DNA of 64,000 nucleotides from Pseudomonas sp. HS6. GTDB taxonomy: Bacteria > Pseudomonadota > Gammaproteobacteria > Pseudomonadales > Pseudomonadaceae. The notes beneath the pieces were generated by a model, which made no database searches, was not told the DNA's origin, and saw only the letters and a list, made by a program, of their open reading frames with translations. Of the stretch, positions 50,234-59,779 are shown piece after piece (positions within the stretch are counted from its first letter, which is position 1; every line of letters starts with the position of its first letter). Where the stretch lies: positions 3,658,001 through 3,722,000 of the forward strand of contig NZ_CP067412.1 of NCBI RefSeq assembly GCF_023375815.1, in the 5' to 3' direction. The position numbers and the translations under genes were made by a program.

Positions 50234-51202
50234 CTACAGCGCCGCGTCGATTTTCTTGGCTGCGTCGTCACTGACCCACGCATGCCAGACCTCAGGATGT
50301 TCCTTGAGGAAGATTTTCGCCAGCTTCGGCGACTCGATCCGCTCCTTGGTCATACGACCCAGGTTCTGGTTCAGCAGGTCGATCGGCAGGTTGACCTTTT
50401 CCAGCACGGCCACCAGCTCAGGCGCTTGCTCGTGGAACGTCTTGGACAGGCCGACCTTGATGGTCACGCGCTTGTCGACGCCCGGTTTCTCTTCCAGTTT
50501 GACCGCGTCGATCTGGCCCATCAGCGGGGTTGGCGACCAGTAGTAGAACAGGATCGGCTCGCCACGCTTGTAGCTCGACAGCACCGCCGCATCCAGCGCC
50601 GGGCCGGTGCCCGGGCGGAAGTTGGTGTAGGTGCTTTCCAGGCCGTAGCTTTTCAGCATTTCGCTGTTGTCCAGCTCGCAGGTCCAGCCGGCAGGGCAGT
50701 TGTAGAAACGGCCCTTGGAAGGCTCTTCAGCATCCTTGAAGATTGCCGAGTATTTGCCCAGATCAGCGATGTTTTTCAGGTCCGGCGCCTTGGCTTCGAT
50801 CTTGCGTTTGGCGTCGCCTTCGATCACGTAGCGCGGCACGTACCAGCCTTCAATCGCACCGACGACCGGCGCACCGACACCCACGACCTTGCCGGCCTTC
50901 TCAGCCTTGTTCCAGACCTCGCTGCGGCCGACCCACTCTTCGGCGAACACTTGAATATCGTTGCTGCTCAGGGCGTTTTCCATGGTGATGGAGTTGCCCG
51001 GCAGGCTGTCGGTCTTGCAGTCGTAACCTTTCTCCAACACGACTTGCAGCACGTCGGTCAGCAACATCGCGCTTTCCCAGTTCAGGCCGGCGAATTTCAC
51101 CGGTTTGCCGGATTCGCACCAGCCGGCAGCCTGAGTGGCGCCGGCACTGGCCAGCAGGCCCATGGACAGCAATGTGGTCAGCAGGGTCTTGTTCGATTTC
51201 AT
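50234..51202 (-). CDS. hutX: ABC transporter substrate-binding protein of the hut locus
   Basis: The 322-residue OpuAC-type binding protein has a signal peptide (MKSNKTLLTTLLSMGLLASAGATQA). The mature region has VKFAGLNWESAMLLTDV and ILFYYWSPTPLMGQ. A Cys pair in FYNCPAGWTCEL probably forms a disulfide. Adjacent hutW and hutV complete the importer. The ligand is likely histidine, from the locus. Start ATG at 51202. Confidence 0.86.
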   Translation of the reverse strand: MKSNKTLLTTLLSMGLLASAGATQAAGWCESGKPVKFAGLNWESAMLLTDVLQVVLEKGYDCKTDSLPGNSITMENALSSNDIQVFAEEWVGRSEVWNKAEKAGKVVGVGAPVVGAIEGWYVPRYVIEGDAKRKIEAKAPDLKNIADLGKYSAIFKDAEEPSKGRFYNCPAGWTCELDNSEMLKSYGLESTYTNFRPGTGPALDAAVLSSYKRGEPILFYYWSPTPLMGQIDAVKLEEKPGVDKRVTIKVGLSKTFHEQAPELVAVLEKVNLPIDLLNQNLGRMTKERIESPKLAKIFLKEHPEVWHAWVSDDAAKKIDAAL

Positions 51203-51273
51203 TGTTGTGACGCTCCTAATCATGAATTGGCTTACGGCAGTTCAAGAGGCATCCAGCCCTGTCCACGTCCAAA

Positions 51274-52746
51274 TCAGGCCTGCGCCGCAGCGCGACCGGC
51301 CCCGCTTGCTTTAGGTTGTACAACGCTGTCCTGCTCGACCGGCAGAATCAGTTGATCGGGCACGCTGCCATGCCATTTTCTGGCGCACACGTAGTACAGC
51401 GCGGCAGGCACTACCAGACCGATGATCCACGAGATATCCACATCACCCAGCGCGGCGACCAGCGGACCGGTGTAGAACTTGGTGGAGATGAACGGCAGCT
51501 GCACCAGCACACCGAACACGTAGACGCTGATACCGAGGAGGTTCCAGCGGCCGTAGCGACCGTTCGGATCGGCCAGCGCCGGTACGTCATAGCACTCGCG
51601 GGTGATGCAGTAGTAGTCCACCAGGTTGATCGCGCTCCACGGCGTGAAGAACGCCAGCAGGAACAGGATGAAAGACTTGAACGCCCCGAGGAACGAGTGC
51701 TGGCCGAGCAGCGCCATCAGCGTCGCCGCACCCACGATGACCAGCACGAACACCAGACGCTGCAAGCGCGTTACTTTCAGGTCACCACGGAAACCGCTGA
51801 TGATGGTCGCGATGCACATAAAGCTGCCGTAGGAGTTCAGGGTGGAGATGGTCACCTTGCCGAACGCGATGCTGAAATACAGCAGCGCAGCGGTGGCACC
51901 GGTGCCGCCCAGACCGACGATGTAAGCCACTTCATGGCCGGCGAATTGCCCGTTGGCCGAAGCCGCCGCGAACACGCCGAGGATCATCGCCACCTGCGCC
52001 CCAATTACCGAACCGGCACCGGCAGCGAAGAAGGTTTTCACCGAAGAGGTCTTGCTCGGCAGGTAGCGCGAATAGTCAGCCACATAGGGGCCGAAGGCGA
52101 TCTGCCAGGACGCTGCGAGCGACACCGCCAGCAGGAAACTGCTCCAGCTGAAGTGACGGATTTCCAGGAGTGCCCCGACGTCCACCTGACTCAGCAGACG
52201 GCTGAACAGATAAACAAAAGCGATCACGCCAATGACACTGGCGATCCGGCCGATCCAATGGATCACCCGGTAGCCAAGCACCGTGACCACCACGATGACA
52301 CTGGCGAAAAGCAGGATGCCAACGGTGTCGCTGACACCAAACAACTGGCCCAGCGCCTGACCCGACAACACCGTGCCGGTCGCGGTGAAGCCGAGGTACA
52401 TCAGGCACACCAGTACGATCGGAATCGCCGCGCCATAAACCCCGAACTGCACACGGCTGGAGATCATCTGCGGCAGGCCCAGCTTCGGCCCTTGTGCCGC
52501 GTGCAGCGCCATGACGCCGCCGCCCAGCAGTTGACCGATCAACAGACCGATCAGCGACCAGAACACATCACCGCCCAGCACCACGGCCAAGGCCCCGGTG
52601 ACGATTGCGGTGATTTGCAGGTTGGCACCCATCCACAGGGTGAACTGACTGAATAGACGACCGTGTCTTTCCGCTTCCGGGATGTAGTCGATCGAACGCC
52701 TTTCGATCAACGGTTTGTTGCTTGCACGATCGGTGTTGCCAGCCAT
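51274..52746 (-). CDS. NCS1/CodB-family permease, probable urocanate transporter
   Basis: This 490-residue transporter with about 12 membrane helices has the NCS1 (cytosine/purine permease) pattern: FTLWMGANLQITAIVTGAL, LPQMISSRVQFGVYGA and a central GPYVADYSRYLP. At this position, next to hutU, Pseudomonas hut loci carry a CodB-like gene assigned to urocanate uptake (called hutT-u by some authors). Specificity is inferred from position. Confidence 0.83.
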   Translation of the reverse strand: MAGNTDRASNKPLIERRSIDYIPEAERHGRLFSQFTLWMGANLQITAIVTGALAVVLGGDVFWSLIGLLIGQLLGGGVMALHAAQGPKLGLPQMISSRVQFGVYGAAIPIVLVCLMYLGFTATGTVLSGQALGQLFGVSDTVGILLFASVIVVVTVLGYRVIHWIGRIASVIGVIAFVYLFSRLLSQVDVGALLEIRHFSWSSFLLAVSLAASWQIAFGPYVADYSRYLPSKTSSVKTFFAAGAGSVIGAQVAMILGVFAAASANGQFAGHEVAYIVGLGGTGATAALLYFSIAFGKVTISTLNSYGSFMCIATIISGFRGDLKVTRLQRLVFVLVIVGAATLMALLGQHSFLGAFKSFILFLLAFFTPWSAINLVDYYCITRECYDVPALADPNGRYGRWNLLGISVYVFGVLVQLPFISTKFYTGPLVAALGDVDISWIIGLVVPAALYYVCARKWHGSVPDQLILPVEQDSVVQPKASGAGRAAAQA

Positions 52747-52797
52747 GATTCAACCTCTGTGGATTGTTTTAATTGTTCTGTCCGGTTTACCTGGACC

Positions 52798-52890
52798 CTG
52801 GTGGGAGCTGGCTTGCCAGCGATGACGTCGGCACCTACTACATCAATTCCAGCAGTGCCGCCGCTATCGCTGGCAAGCCAGCTCCCACAG
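52798..52890. repeat. REPIN: inverted pair of REP arms (CTGGC type)
   Basis: Arms at 52798-52823 and 52866-52890 lie between the transporter start and the hutU stop codon. This is the last hut-side feature before the junction near 52995. Confidence 0.9.
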
Positions 52891-52895
52891 GTTTT

Positions 52896-52997
52896 TTATT
52901 TGCCGGTGATCATTGGCAAGTTCAGGCCCTGCTCCTTGGCGCAGTCGATGGCGATCTGGTAACCGGCATCGGCGTGACGCATCACACCAGTGTGCGG
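52896..52997 (-). pseudogene. hutU: 3' remnant of urocanase gene hutU
   Basis: The last 33 codons of urocanate hydratase are readable on the minus strand. They contain [16 protein letters not shown] and end LPMITGK-stop, which is the conserved urocanase C-terminus. Upstream homology stops at about 52997, where the DNA becomes part of an RTX-type gene on the other strand. About 525 codons are missing. Urocanase is step 2 of histidine breakdown, so this copy cannot work. Confidence 0.85.
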
Positions 52998-55900
52998 CGA
53001 CGATGAAATCCGCACCAACCAGATCAAAATGGGTATGAGCGGTGAAGTCGAGCGCCTGACTTATACCGGCACCGGCAACTTCACCGGCACAGGCAATGCG
53101 GGTGACAACATCATCACCGGCGGCGCGGGCAACGACGTGCTGATCGGCGGTGCAGGTGCCGACCAGTTGATTGGCGGCGCCGGTATCGACGTTGCCAGCT
53201 ATGAGGACAGCCTCGCTGCGGGTGTCACGGTCAACATGAAAACCGGTGTCCACACCGGCTTTGCCGCGGGCGATACCTTCTCCGGTATCGAAATCATTCG
53301 TGGCAGCAAGAACGGTGATACGTTCTTCAGTGGCGCGGAGGCCAACATCTTTGATGGCGGCGCTGACGGTGGTGTCGATACCGTCGATTATTCGTTGTCG
53401 GCGCAGGCCGTGAACATCACCCTTACCACGCTCGGTGCCGGCAGTGGTCAGGGCGGTGACGCGCAGGGCGATACCTTTACCAACATCGAGAAAGTCGTCG
53501 GTTCGGCTCTGGACGATGTGTTTACCACCGGCTCTGCAGCCTCCCTGTTGCAGGGTGGAGCGGGTAATGATGTGTACATCATCAACGGTTCACCGAATCA
53601 GTCGGTGATTGAGTTGGCGGGTGGCGGTGACGACGAAATACGCACCTCGCTGAGCACCATGACCTTGAGTGCCGAAGTCGAACGCCTGACCTATACCGGC
53701 ACAGGTAACTTCACCGGTGCCGGCAATGCAGGCAACAACATCATCACCGGTGGCGTTGGCAACGATGTGTTGATGGGCGGTGCGGGCGCCGATGTCTTCA
53801 TTGGTGGCGCGGGGAACGATACCGCCTCCTACGACGATTCGAGTGTGGGCGTGACCATCAACCAGAAAACCGGTGTTCACTCGGGCATTGCGGCTGGCGA
53901 TACCTTCGATGGTATCGAAGTCATTCGCGGCTCCAAATACAGTGACACGTTCGTGGCCGGCGTCGGCGCCGACAAGTTCGATGGCGGTACGACTGGCCCG
54001 GACAACATGGACGTCGTCGACTACTCGCAGTCTGGCGCTGCCATCAACTTGACGCTGGTCTCCGGCACCGGCACCGGGACCGGTGGTGATGCCGAAGGCG
54101 ATTCGTTCTCGGGTATCGAGAAGGTGATCGGTTCGGCGTATGACGATGTGTTCAATTCCTCCACGTCCGGTTCCTTCACTTTGCAGGGTGGTGCGGGCAA
54201 CGACATTTACGTCGTCAACATCGGTGCATCGGCGGTGATTATCGAAGCGCAGGGTGGCGGCGACGATGAAGTGCGTACCAACCAGCTCAGCATGGGCCTG
54301 CACAACAACGTCGAACGCCTGACTTACACCGGAACAGGCAACTTCACCGGTCGCGGCAATGCCGGCGACAACATCATCACCGGTGGCGTGGGCAACGATA
54401 CTTTGCTGGGGGGCGATGGCGCCGACACCTTCATTGGCGGCGCCGGAACCGACACCGTCAGCTATGACGACAGCAGCGTGGCCGTCACGCTTAACTTCAA
54501 GACTGGCGTACACAGCGGCATTGCTGCGGGTGATACCTACAACGGCATCGAACTGATTCGCGGCACGCAATACGCCGATACGTTCATCGCCGGTAGCGCA
54601 GCGGACGCATTCGACGGTGGCCTGGGCATTGACGTTGTGGACTACTCGCAGTCGAGCCAGGGCGTGACCCTGACAATGGGTGCGGCCGGTGTGGGATCTG
54701 GCGTTGGCAGCGGTGGTGACGCCGAGGGTGACAGCTTCGCCGGGATCGAGAAGATCATCGGTTCGGCGTACAACGACGTGTTCATTGCCAATGCCAACTC
54801 GACGGGTTTCACCGTGCAGGGTGGGGCGGGCGATGATGTCTACGTTCTCAACAATGCGACCTATGCAGCGATTATCGAACTGGCGGGGGGCGGCAATGAT
54901 GAGGTGCGCACCAATCAGAGCTATTACGCCCTCAACGCCGGCATCGAGCGTCTGACGTACACCGGCACCGGTACGTTCCAATCGTTTGGTAACGCGCTGG
55001 ACAACATCATCACCGGCGGGGCGGGTAACGACATCCTCATGGGCGGGGATGGCGCCGACACCTTTATCGGTGGCGAGGGTTTCGATACCGTCAGCTACAA
55101 CGATATCGGGCCAGTGGGCGTGGTCATCAATCTCAAGACGGGCGAAAACACAGCGATTGCCAAGGGTGATACCTACCAGAGCATCGAGAAGATCGTCGGC
55201 TCGGGACGCGACGACACCTTTATTGGCAACGAGCAGGTCAACAACTTCGACGGCGCCCTCGGTCGTGACACCGTCAGTTTTGCTTTTGAGGCTTCTGCGA
55301 TCACCCTTGACCTGACCCAGCCACTGACCGGCGCTGCCGCCGGCGATACGTACACCAATATCGAAAACTGGGAAGGCACGGTGTTCAACGATACGTTGAT
55401 CGGCGGAGCGGGTGCCGAAACGTTTATCGGTGGCAAGGGGGCTGACTTCATCGATGGCGGCGCAGGCGTTTCCGATGAAGCCTGGTATATCGGTAGCTCG
55501 GCGGCGGTGCAAATCGACCTGTTGGCCAATACGGTCACCGGCGGCGATGCCAGCGGCGATGTCCTGGTCAATATCGAAGGGCTGCATGGGTCGTCTTTCA
55601 ACGACACCCTGACCGGTAATGCTGCCTGGAACACCCTCTATGGCGGAGAAGGTGATGACCTGGTCTATGGAGGGGACGGTAACGACTCGATTTATGGCGG
55701 CCAGTACGAGCCCTACGCTTTCAACGGCCCTGATCGCAGCGGTAAGGCCGAAGCCGACCACCTGTTCGGCGGCAACGGTAACGACAGCATGTTCAGTGCC
55801 AACAACGATGTCGGCAGTGTCCTGCACGGCGATGCCGGCAACGACGCCATCACGGTTTATACCGGCACTGCCTACGGTGACGAAGGCAACGACTCGCTGG

Positions 55901-56301
55901 TGGGTACAGGGCGTGAGTATCAACTGTTTGGCGGTGCCGGCAATGACACCTTGATCATGACGGGGGGCGGCTATGCCTACGGCGGTGAGGGCGGTGATGT
56001 CTACAGGGTATATTCGTCGACCTCGGTGATGATCAAGGACGATGGCAGCTTCGGCAATGACAAGGTCGAACTGCAGAACATCCAGTCGTATGCGAACGTG
56101 CTCATCAAAACCGACGGCACCAATGCCTTCATCTTCAATGCTGCCGAATGGAACGCCGGCAAACAGGATAACGCCGTGATTCTTGCGGACTGGTACAAGG
56201 GCGCCAACACCATCGAAACCTTTACCACCGCCAATGGTGATTCCTTCACTATCCCGGTCGTAGGGCAGGCGATGGCGATGACGGAGTCGTTGATGGTCTG
56301 A
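52990..56301 (+). CDS. RTX-type calcium-binding repeat protein, 5'-truncated
   Basis: The open frame of 1103 codons begins inside a repeat module and has no native start. Homology starts at about 52995 and the GTG at 52990 is fortuitous. Nonapeptide repeats GGxGxDxL ([20 protein letters not shown]) recur throughout and would form Ca2+-binding beta-rolls. Three full modules of about 210-211 residues (GDDE anchors at codons 4, 214, 425) and a diverged fourth (636) are followed by a unique C-terminal region (about 770-1103). Such proteins are usually exported by type I secretion, but no transporter is in the window. It faces nrdA. Confidence 0.82.
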   Translation: MCGDDEIRTNQIKMGMSGEVERLTYTGTGNFTGTGNAGDNIITGGAGNDVLIGGAGADQLIGGAGIDVASYEDSLAAGVTVNMKTGVHTGFAAGDTFSGIEIIRGSKNGDTFFSGAEANIFDGGADGGVDTVDYSLSAQAVNITLTTLGAGSGQGGDAQGDTFTNIEKVVGSALDDVFTTGSAASLLQGGAGNDVYIINGSPNQSVIELAGGGDDEIRTSLSTMTLSAEVERLTYTGTGNFTGAGNAGNNIITGGVGNDVLMGGAGADVFIGGAGNDTASYDDSSVGVTINQKTGVHSGIAAGDTFDGIEVIRGSKYSDTFVAGVGADKFDGGTTGPDNMDVVDYSQSGAAINLTLVSGTGTGTGGDAEGDSFSGIEKVIGSAYDDVFNSSTSGSFTLQGGAGNDIYVVNIGASAVIIEAQGGGDDEVRTNQLSMGLHNNVERLTYTGTGNFTGRGNAGDNIITGGVGNDTLLGGDGADTFIGGAGTDTVSYDDSSVAVTLNFKTGVHSGIAAGDTYNGIELIRGTQYADTFIAGSAADAFDGGLGIDVVDYSQSSQGVTLTMGAAGVGSGVGSGGDAEGDSFAGIEKIIGSAYNDVFIANANSTGFTVQGGAGDDVYVLNNATYAAIIELAGGGNDEVRTNQSYYALNAGIERLTYTGTGTFQSFGNALDNIITGGAGNDILMGGDGADTFIGGEGFDTVSYNDIGPVGVVINLKTGENTAIAKGDTYQSIEKIVGSGRDDTFIGNEQVNNFDGALGRDTVSFAFEASAITLDLTQPLTGAAAGDTYTNIENWEGTVFNDTLIGGAGAETFIGGKGADFIDGGAGVSDEAWYIGSSAAVQIDLLANTVTGGDASGDVLVNIEGLHGSSFNDTLTGNAAWNTLYGGEGDDLVYGGDGNDSIYGGQYEPYAFNGPDRSGKAEADHLFGGNGNDSMFSANNDVGSVLHGDAGNDAITVYTGTAYGDEGNDSLVGTGREYQLFGGAGNDTLIMTGGGYAYGGEGGDVYRVYSSTSVMIKDDGSFGNDKVELQNIQSYANVLIKTDGTNAFIFNAAEWNAGKQDNAVILADWYKGANTIETFTTANGDSFTIPVVGQAMAMTESLMV
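52999..54894 (+). repeat. Three tandem repeats of 630-633 bp within the RTX gene
   Basis: Module anchors (the Gly-Asp/Asn-Asp-Glu codons before VRT/IRT) fall at 52999, 53629, 54262 and 54895, so spacings are 630, 633 and 633 bp. Shared blocks include [40 protein letters not shown] and GGDAEGDSF. The units are close enough at DNA level to recombine or to confuse short-read assembly. Confidence 0.9.
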
Positions 56302-56325
56302 TGTAGCAACGCAGTAATGGAAAAC

Positions 56326-56359
56326 GGCGGGCCTGAGATTCAGGCTCGCCTTTTTTTTT
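56326..56359 (+). terminator. Rho-independent terminator of the RTX gene
   Basis: An 11-bp stem GGCGGGCCTGA / TCAGGCTCGCC with one G-U pair and a 3-base loop is followed by T9. It begins 25 bases after the RTX stop codon. Confidence 0.93.
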
Positions 56360-56378
56360 GCCTTTTTTCGTACACAAA

Positions 56379-56418
56379 AGAAAACCCCCGGCCAGTCCAG
56401 AGGAATGATCGGGGGTTT
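56379..56418 (-). terminator. Terminator of nrdA
   Basis: Minus-strand stem AACCCCCG / CGGGGGTT (56411-56417 paired with 56384-56390) with an approximately 19-base loop and T4 downstream. The long loop makes it less canonical than the facing RTX terminator. Confidence 0.65.
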
Positions 56419-56452
56419 CAGGCAAGCGCTTCGCAGCGCTTACGGGCTCAGC

Positions 56453-59347
56453 TTATTGGCAAGCTTCGCAATCCGGCTCGTCGATGGCGCAAGCCTTCGG
56501 CACTGGAGCAGGGCCGGCAGGCGCTGCCAGGACCGAATCGTCACCGTGGTTGCCGCCGCTGGAAACAGCGTTCAGCTTGCCGGTGTTGATGGTCGACTTC
56601 TCGGTGCTGGTCGCGGCCAGGGCACGGAGGTAGTAGGTGGTTTTCAGACCACGGTACCAGGCCATGCGGTAGGTCACGTCGAGTTTCTTGCCCGATGCGC
56701 CAGCGATGTACAGGTTCAGCGACTGGGCCTGGTCGATCCACTTCTGACGACGGCTGGCGGCGTCAACGATCCACTTGGTGTCCACTTCGAATGCAGTCGC
56801 GTAGAGCTCTTTGAGTTCTTGTGGGATGCGCTCGATCTGCTGAACCGAACCGTCGTAGTACTTCAGGTCGTTGATCATGACCGAGTCCCACAGACCGCGA
56901 GCCTTCAGGTCGCGAACCAGGTACGGGTTGATCACGGTGAATTCGCCCGACAGGTTCGATTTCACATACAGGTTCTGGTAGGTCGGTTCGATCGACTGCG
57001 ATACGCCGGTGATGTTGGCGATGGTCGCGGTCGGTGCGATGGCCATGATGTTCGAGTTACGAATGCCTTTCTGAACGCGGGCGCGAACCGGTGCCCAGTC
57101 CAGGGACTCGGTCAGGTCGACGTCGATGTACTTCTGGCCACGTGCTTCGATCAGGATCTGTTGCGAATCCAGCGGCAGTACGCCTTTGGACCACAGCGAA
57201 CCCTGGAATGTCTCGTACGAGCCGCGCTCATCGGCCAGGTCGCAGGAAGCCTGGATCGCGTAGTAGCTGACCGCTTCCATCGACTTGTCGGCGAACTCGA
57301 CGGCAGCGTCGGAACCGTAAGGGATGTGCTGCAGGTACAGCGCGTCCTGGAAGCCCATGATGCCCAGGCCGACCGGACGGTGGCGGAAGTTGGAGTTCTT
57401 CGCCTGCGGTACCGAGTAGTAGTTGATGTCGATCACGTTGTCGAGCATGCGCACGGCTACGTCGATGGTGCGCTTGAGCTTGGCGGTGTCCAGCTTGCCG
57501 TCGACGATGTGGTTCGGCAGGTTGATCGAGCCCAGGTTGCAGACCGCGATCTCGTCCTTGTTGGTGTTCAGGGTGATCTCGGTGCACAGGTTCGAGCTGT
57601 GGACCACGCCGACGTGCTGCTGCGGGCTGCGCAGGTTGCACGGGTCCTTGAAAGTCAGCCATGGGTGGCCGGTTTCGAACAGCATGGACAGCATTTTGCG
57701 CCACAGGTCTTTGGCCTGGATGGTCTTGAACAGCTTGATCTTGCCCGGGTACTCGGACAGGGCTTCGTAGTACTCGTAGCGCTCTTCGAAGGCCTTGCCG
57801 GTCAGGTCGTGCAGGTCCGGTACTTCGGATGGCGAAAACAGGGTCCACTTGCCGTCATCGAAGACGCGCTTCATGAACAGGTCAGGGATCCAGTTGGCGG
57901 TGTTCATGTCGTGGGTACGACGACGATCATCACCGGTGTTCTTGCGCAGCTCGATGAACTCTTCGATGTCCATGTGCCAGGTTTCCAGGTAGGCACACAC
58001 AGCGCCTTTGCGCTTGCCACCCTGGTTAACGGCAACGGCGGTGTCGTTCACGACTTTCAGGAACGGAACCACGCCTTGCGACTTGCCGTTGGTGCCCTTG
58101 ATGTAGGAACCCAGTGCACGCACCGGCGTCCAGTCGTTGCCCAGGCCACCGGCGAATTTCGACAGCATGGCGTTGTCGTGGATCGCGTGGTAGATGCCCG
58201 ACAGGTCGTCCGGAACGGTGGTCAGGTAGCAGCTCGACAGCTGTGGGCGCAGGGTGCCGGCGTTGAACAGTGTCGGGGTCGAAGCCATGTAGTCGAACGA
58301 GGACAGCAGGTTGTAGAACTCGATCGCACGGTCTTCTTTCTGCTTCTCTTCGATCGCCAGGCCCATGGCCACGCGCATGAAGAAGATCTGTGGCAGTTCG
58401 AAGCGCACGCCATCCTTGTGGATGAAGTAACGGTCGTACAGGGTCTGCAGGCCCAGGTAGGTGAATTGCTGATCGCGCTCGTGGTTGATCGCCTTGCCCA
58501 GTTTTTCCAGGTCGAAGGAGGCCAGCACAGGGTTCAGCAGTTCGAACTCGATACCTTTGGCGACGTAGGCCGGCAGCGCCTTGGCGTACAGGTCGGCCAT
58601 TTCGTGGTGGGTCGCGCTCTCGGCGACGCCCAGGAAGCCCAGGCCCTCGGCACGCAGGGTGTCCATCAGCAGACGGGCGGTCACGAACGAGTAGTTCGGC
58701 TCGCGCTCGACCAGGGTACGGGCGGTCATTACCAGCGCGGTGTTGACGTCGTTCAGGGCAACGCCGTCGTACAGGTTCTTCAGGGTTTCGCGCTGGATCA
58801 GGTCGCCGTCGACTTCAGCCAGACCTTCGCAGGCTTCGGTGACGATGGTGTTCAGGCGACCCATGTCCAGTGGCGCGAGGCTGCCGTCGGCGCGGGTGAT
58901 GCGGATCGACGGGTGAGCGTTGACTGCGGCTTCGGCCGGAGCGTGGGCAGCGCGTTCTTTCGAACGACCGTCACGGTAGATCACGTAGTCGCGAGCGACT
59001 TTCTGCTCACCGGCACGCATCAGGGCCAGTTCGACCTGGTCCTGGATTTCTTCGATGTGGATGGTGCCGCCCGAAGGCATGCGACGCTTGAAGGTCGCGG
59101 TGACCTGTTCGGTCAGGCGGGCAACGGTGTCGTGGATTCGCGACGAAGCGGCAGCGGTGCCACCCTCAACTGCGAGAAACGCTTTGGTGATAGCGACGGT
59201 GATCTTGTCATCGGTGTAAGGAACGACAGTGCCATTACGCTTGATCACACGCAGTTGACCAGGCGCGGTGGCAGCCAGATCCGAATTCGAATCGGCGGCC
59301 TGCGGCAAGGTGCCCTGCGGGTTCTCGCGAGTTGTGTCGGTTTGCAT
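56453..59347 (-). CDS. nrdA: Class Ia ribonucleotide reductase alpha subunit
   Basis: The 964-residue enzyme makes deoxyribonucleotides. Two ATP-cone regulatory domains come first (about residues 30-125 and 148-235), as in P. aeruginosa NrdA. The catalytic barrel has QLSSCYL (first redox Cys), NLCTEI (radical Cys with Asn and Glu) and CNLGSINLP (second Cys), and a C-terminal DCEACQ reducing pair. The ATG at 59347 follows GTGGAG. An in-frame extension of 109 codons into the leader is not homologous. nrdB is not adjacent: a terminator and the RTX gene follow. Confidence 0.95.
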   Translation of the reverse strand: MQTDTTRENPQGTLPQAADSNSDLAATAPGQLRVIKRNGTVVPYTDDKITVAITKAFLAVEGGTAAASSRIHDTVARLTEQVTATFKRRMPSGGTIHIEEIQDQVELALMRAGEQKVARDYVIYRDGRSKERAAHAPAEAAVNAHPSIRITRADGSLAPLDMGRLNTIVTEACEGLAEVDGDLIQRETLKNLYDGVALNDVNTALVMTARTLVEREPNYSFVTARLLMDTLRAEGLGFLGVAESATHHEMADLYAKALPAYVAKGIEFELLNPVLASFDLEKLGKAINHERDQQFTYLGLQTLYDRYFIHKDGVRFELPQIFFMRVAMGLAIEEKQKEDRAIEFYNLLSSFDYMASTPTLFNAGTLRPQLSSCYLTTVPDDLSGIYHAIHDNAMLSKFAGGLGNDWTPVRALGSYIKGTNGKSQGVVPFLKVVNDTAVAVNQGGKRKGAVCAYLETWHMDIEEFIELRKNTGDDRRRTHDMNTANWIPDLFMKRVFDDGKWTLFSPSEVPDLHDLTGKAFEERYEYYEALSEYPGKIKLFKTIQAKDLWRKMLSMLFETGHPWLTFKDPCNLRSPQQHVGVVHSSNLCTEITLNTNKDEIAVCNLGSINLPNHIVDGKLDTAKLKRTIDVAVRMLDNVIDINYYSVPQAKNSNFRHRPVGLGIMGFQDALYLQHIPYGSDAAVEFADKSMEAVSYYAIQASCDLADERGSYETFQGSLWSKGVLPLDSQQILIEARGQKYIDVDLTESLDWAPVRARVQKGIRNSNIMAIAPTATIANITGVSQSIEPTYQNLYVKSNLSGEFTVINPYLVRDLKARGLWDSVMINDLKYYDGSVQQIERIPQELKELYATAFEVDTKWIVDAASRRQKWIDQAQSLNLYIAGASGKKLDVTYRMAWYRGLKTTYYLRALAATSTEKSTINTGKLNAVSSGGNHGDDSVLAAPAGPAPVPKACAIDEPDCEACQ

Positions 59348-59706
59348 GGGTGTCTCCACGTTCTCTATGTTTGTTTGGGCACCATCACGGTGCCCACCGT
59401 TCCGTCCTGAAGCACTACGACCGGCCAGCGCCGGGTAACGACTTCGGGACAGTTCAGGAAGTGGGCCTTGTGGGCGCCGCTTCCATGCCGAAGTCTTCGG
59501 TTCGCGCGATACGCGTGAAACCGCATTCCTTTCGGGGAGCAGTTTCGGACTGCAACACCCGTACCGTTTACGCCGTGATCGGCTGAAAACGGTAGCCATC
59601 CGCAGGCGCGGTTTGGGCTTGTGAAAATACGTTTGGTTCAACCCGACAATGGCAATAAAAAGCCTTGAATTCACTGTCCGGTTTGTGTTTGGTTTTTAGC
59701 GTCAAA
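59348..59706 (-). promoter_or_regulatory. Long nrdA leader region
   Basis: If transcription starts near the NrdR boxes, the nrdA message has a leader of roughly 330 bases, rich in inverted repeats. A perfect 7-bp hairpin GGGCACC / GGTGCCC (59377-59395) lies about 20 bases before the ribosome binding site. No known riboswitch was recognised, and an antisense open frame there is not convincing. Confidence 0.4.
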
Positions 59707-59751
59707 CCCTATATGTAGGGTTTTTTTGAGCGCGGGCTACAAGATAATGCG
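59707..59751. promoter_or_regulatory. Paired NrdR boxes upstream of nrdA
   Basis: CCCTATATGTAGGG (59707-59720) and TACAAGATAATGCG (59738-59751) each resemble the NrdR box (CACWATATWTWGTG-like palindrome). Their centres are 31 bp apart, three helical turns, the spacing at which NrdR pairs are known to occur. NrdR would repress nrdA when dATP is high. Confidence 0.75.
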
Positions 59752-59779
59752 TTTTGGGGGGCGATTGCAACGGACAGCC

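Noticed and set aside
52864..53253. 129-codon minus-strand frame spanning the hutU/RTX junction
   Set aside because: It is in a different frame from the hutU remnant and its sequence is antisense RTX and REPIN, not a fusion gene.
53590..55923. 777-codon open frame antisense to the RTX repeats
   Set aside because: It reflects the periodicity of the repeat gene. No start context or domain supports it.
56405..59410. 1001-codon open frame antisense to nrdA
   Set aside because: nrdA on the minus strand carries all catalytic motifs. The antisense product is Val/Gln/Gly/His-rich shadow sequence.
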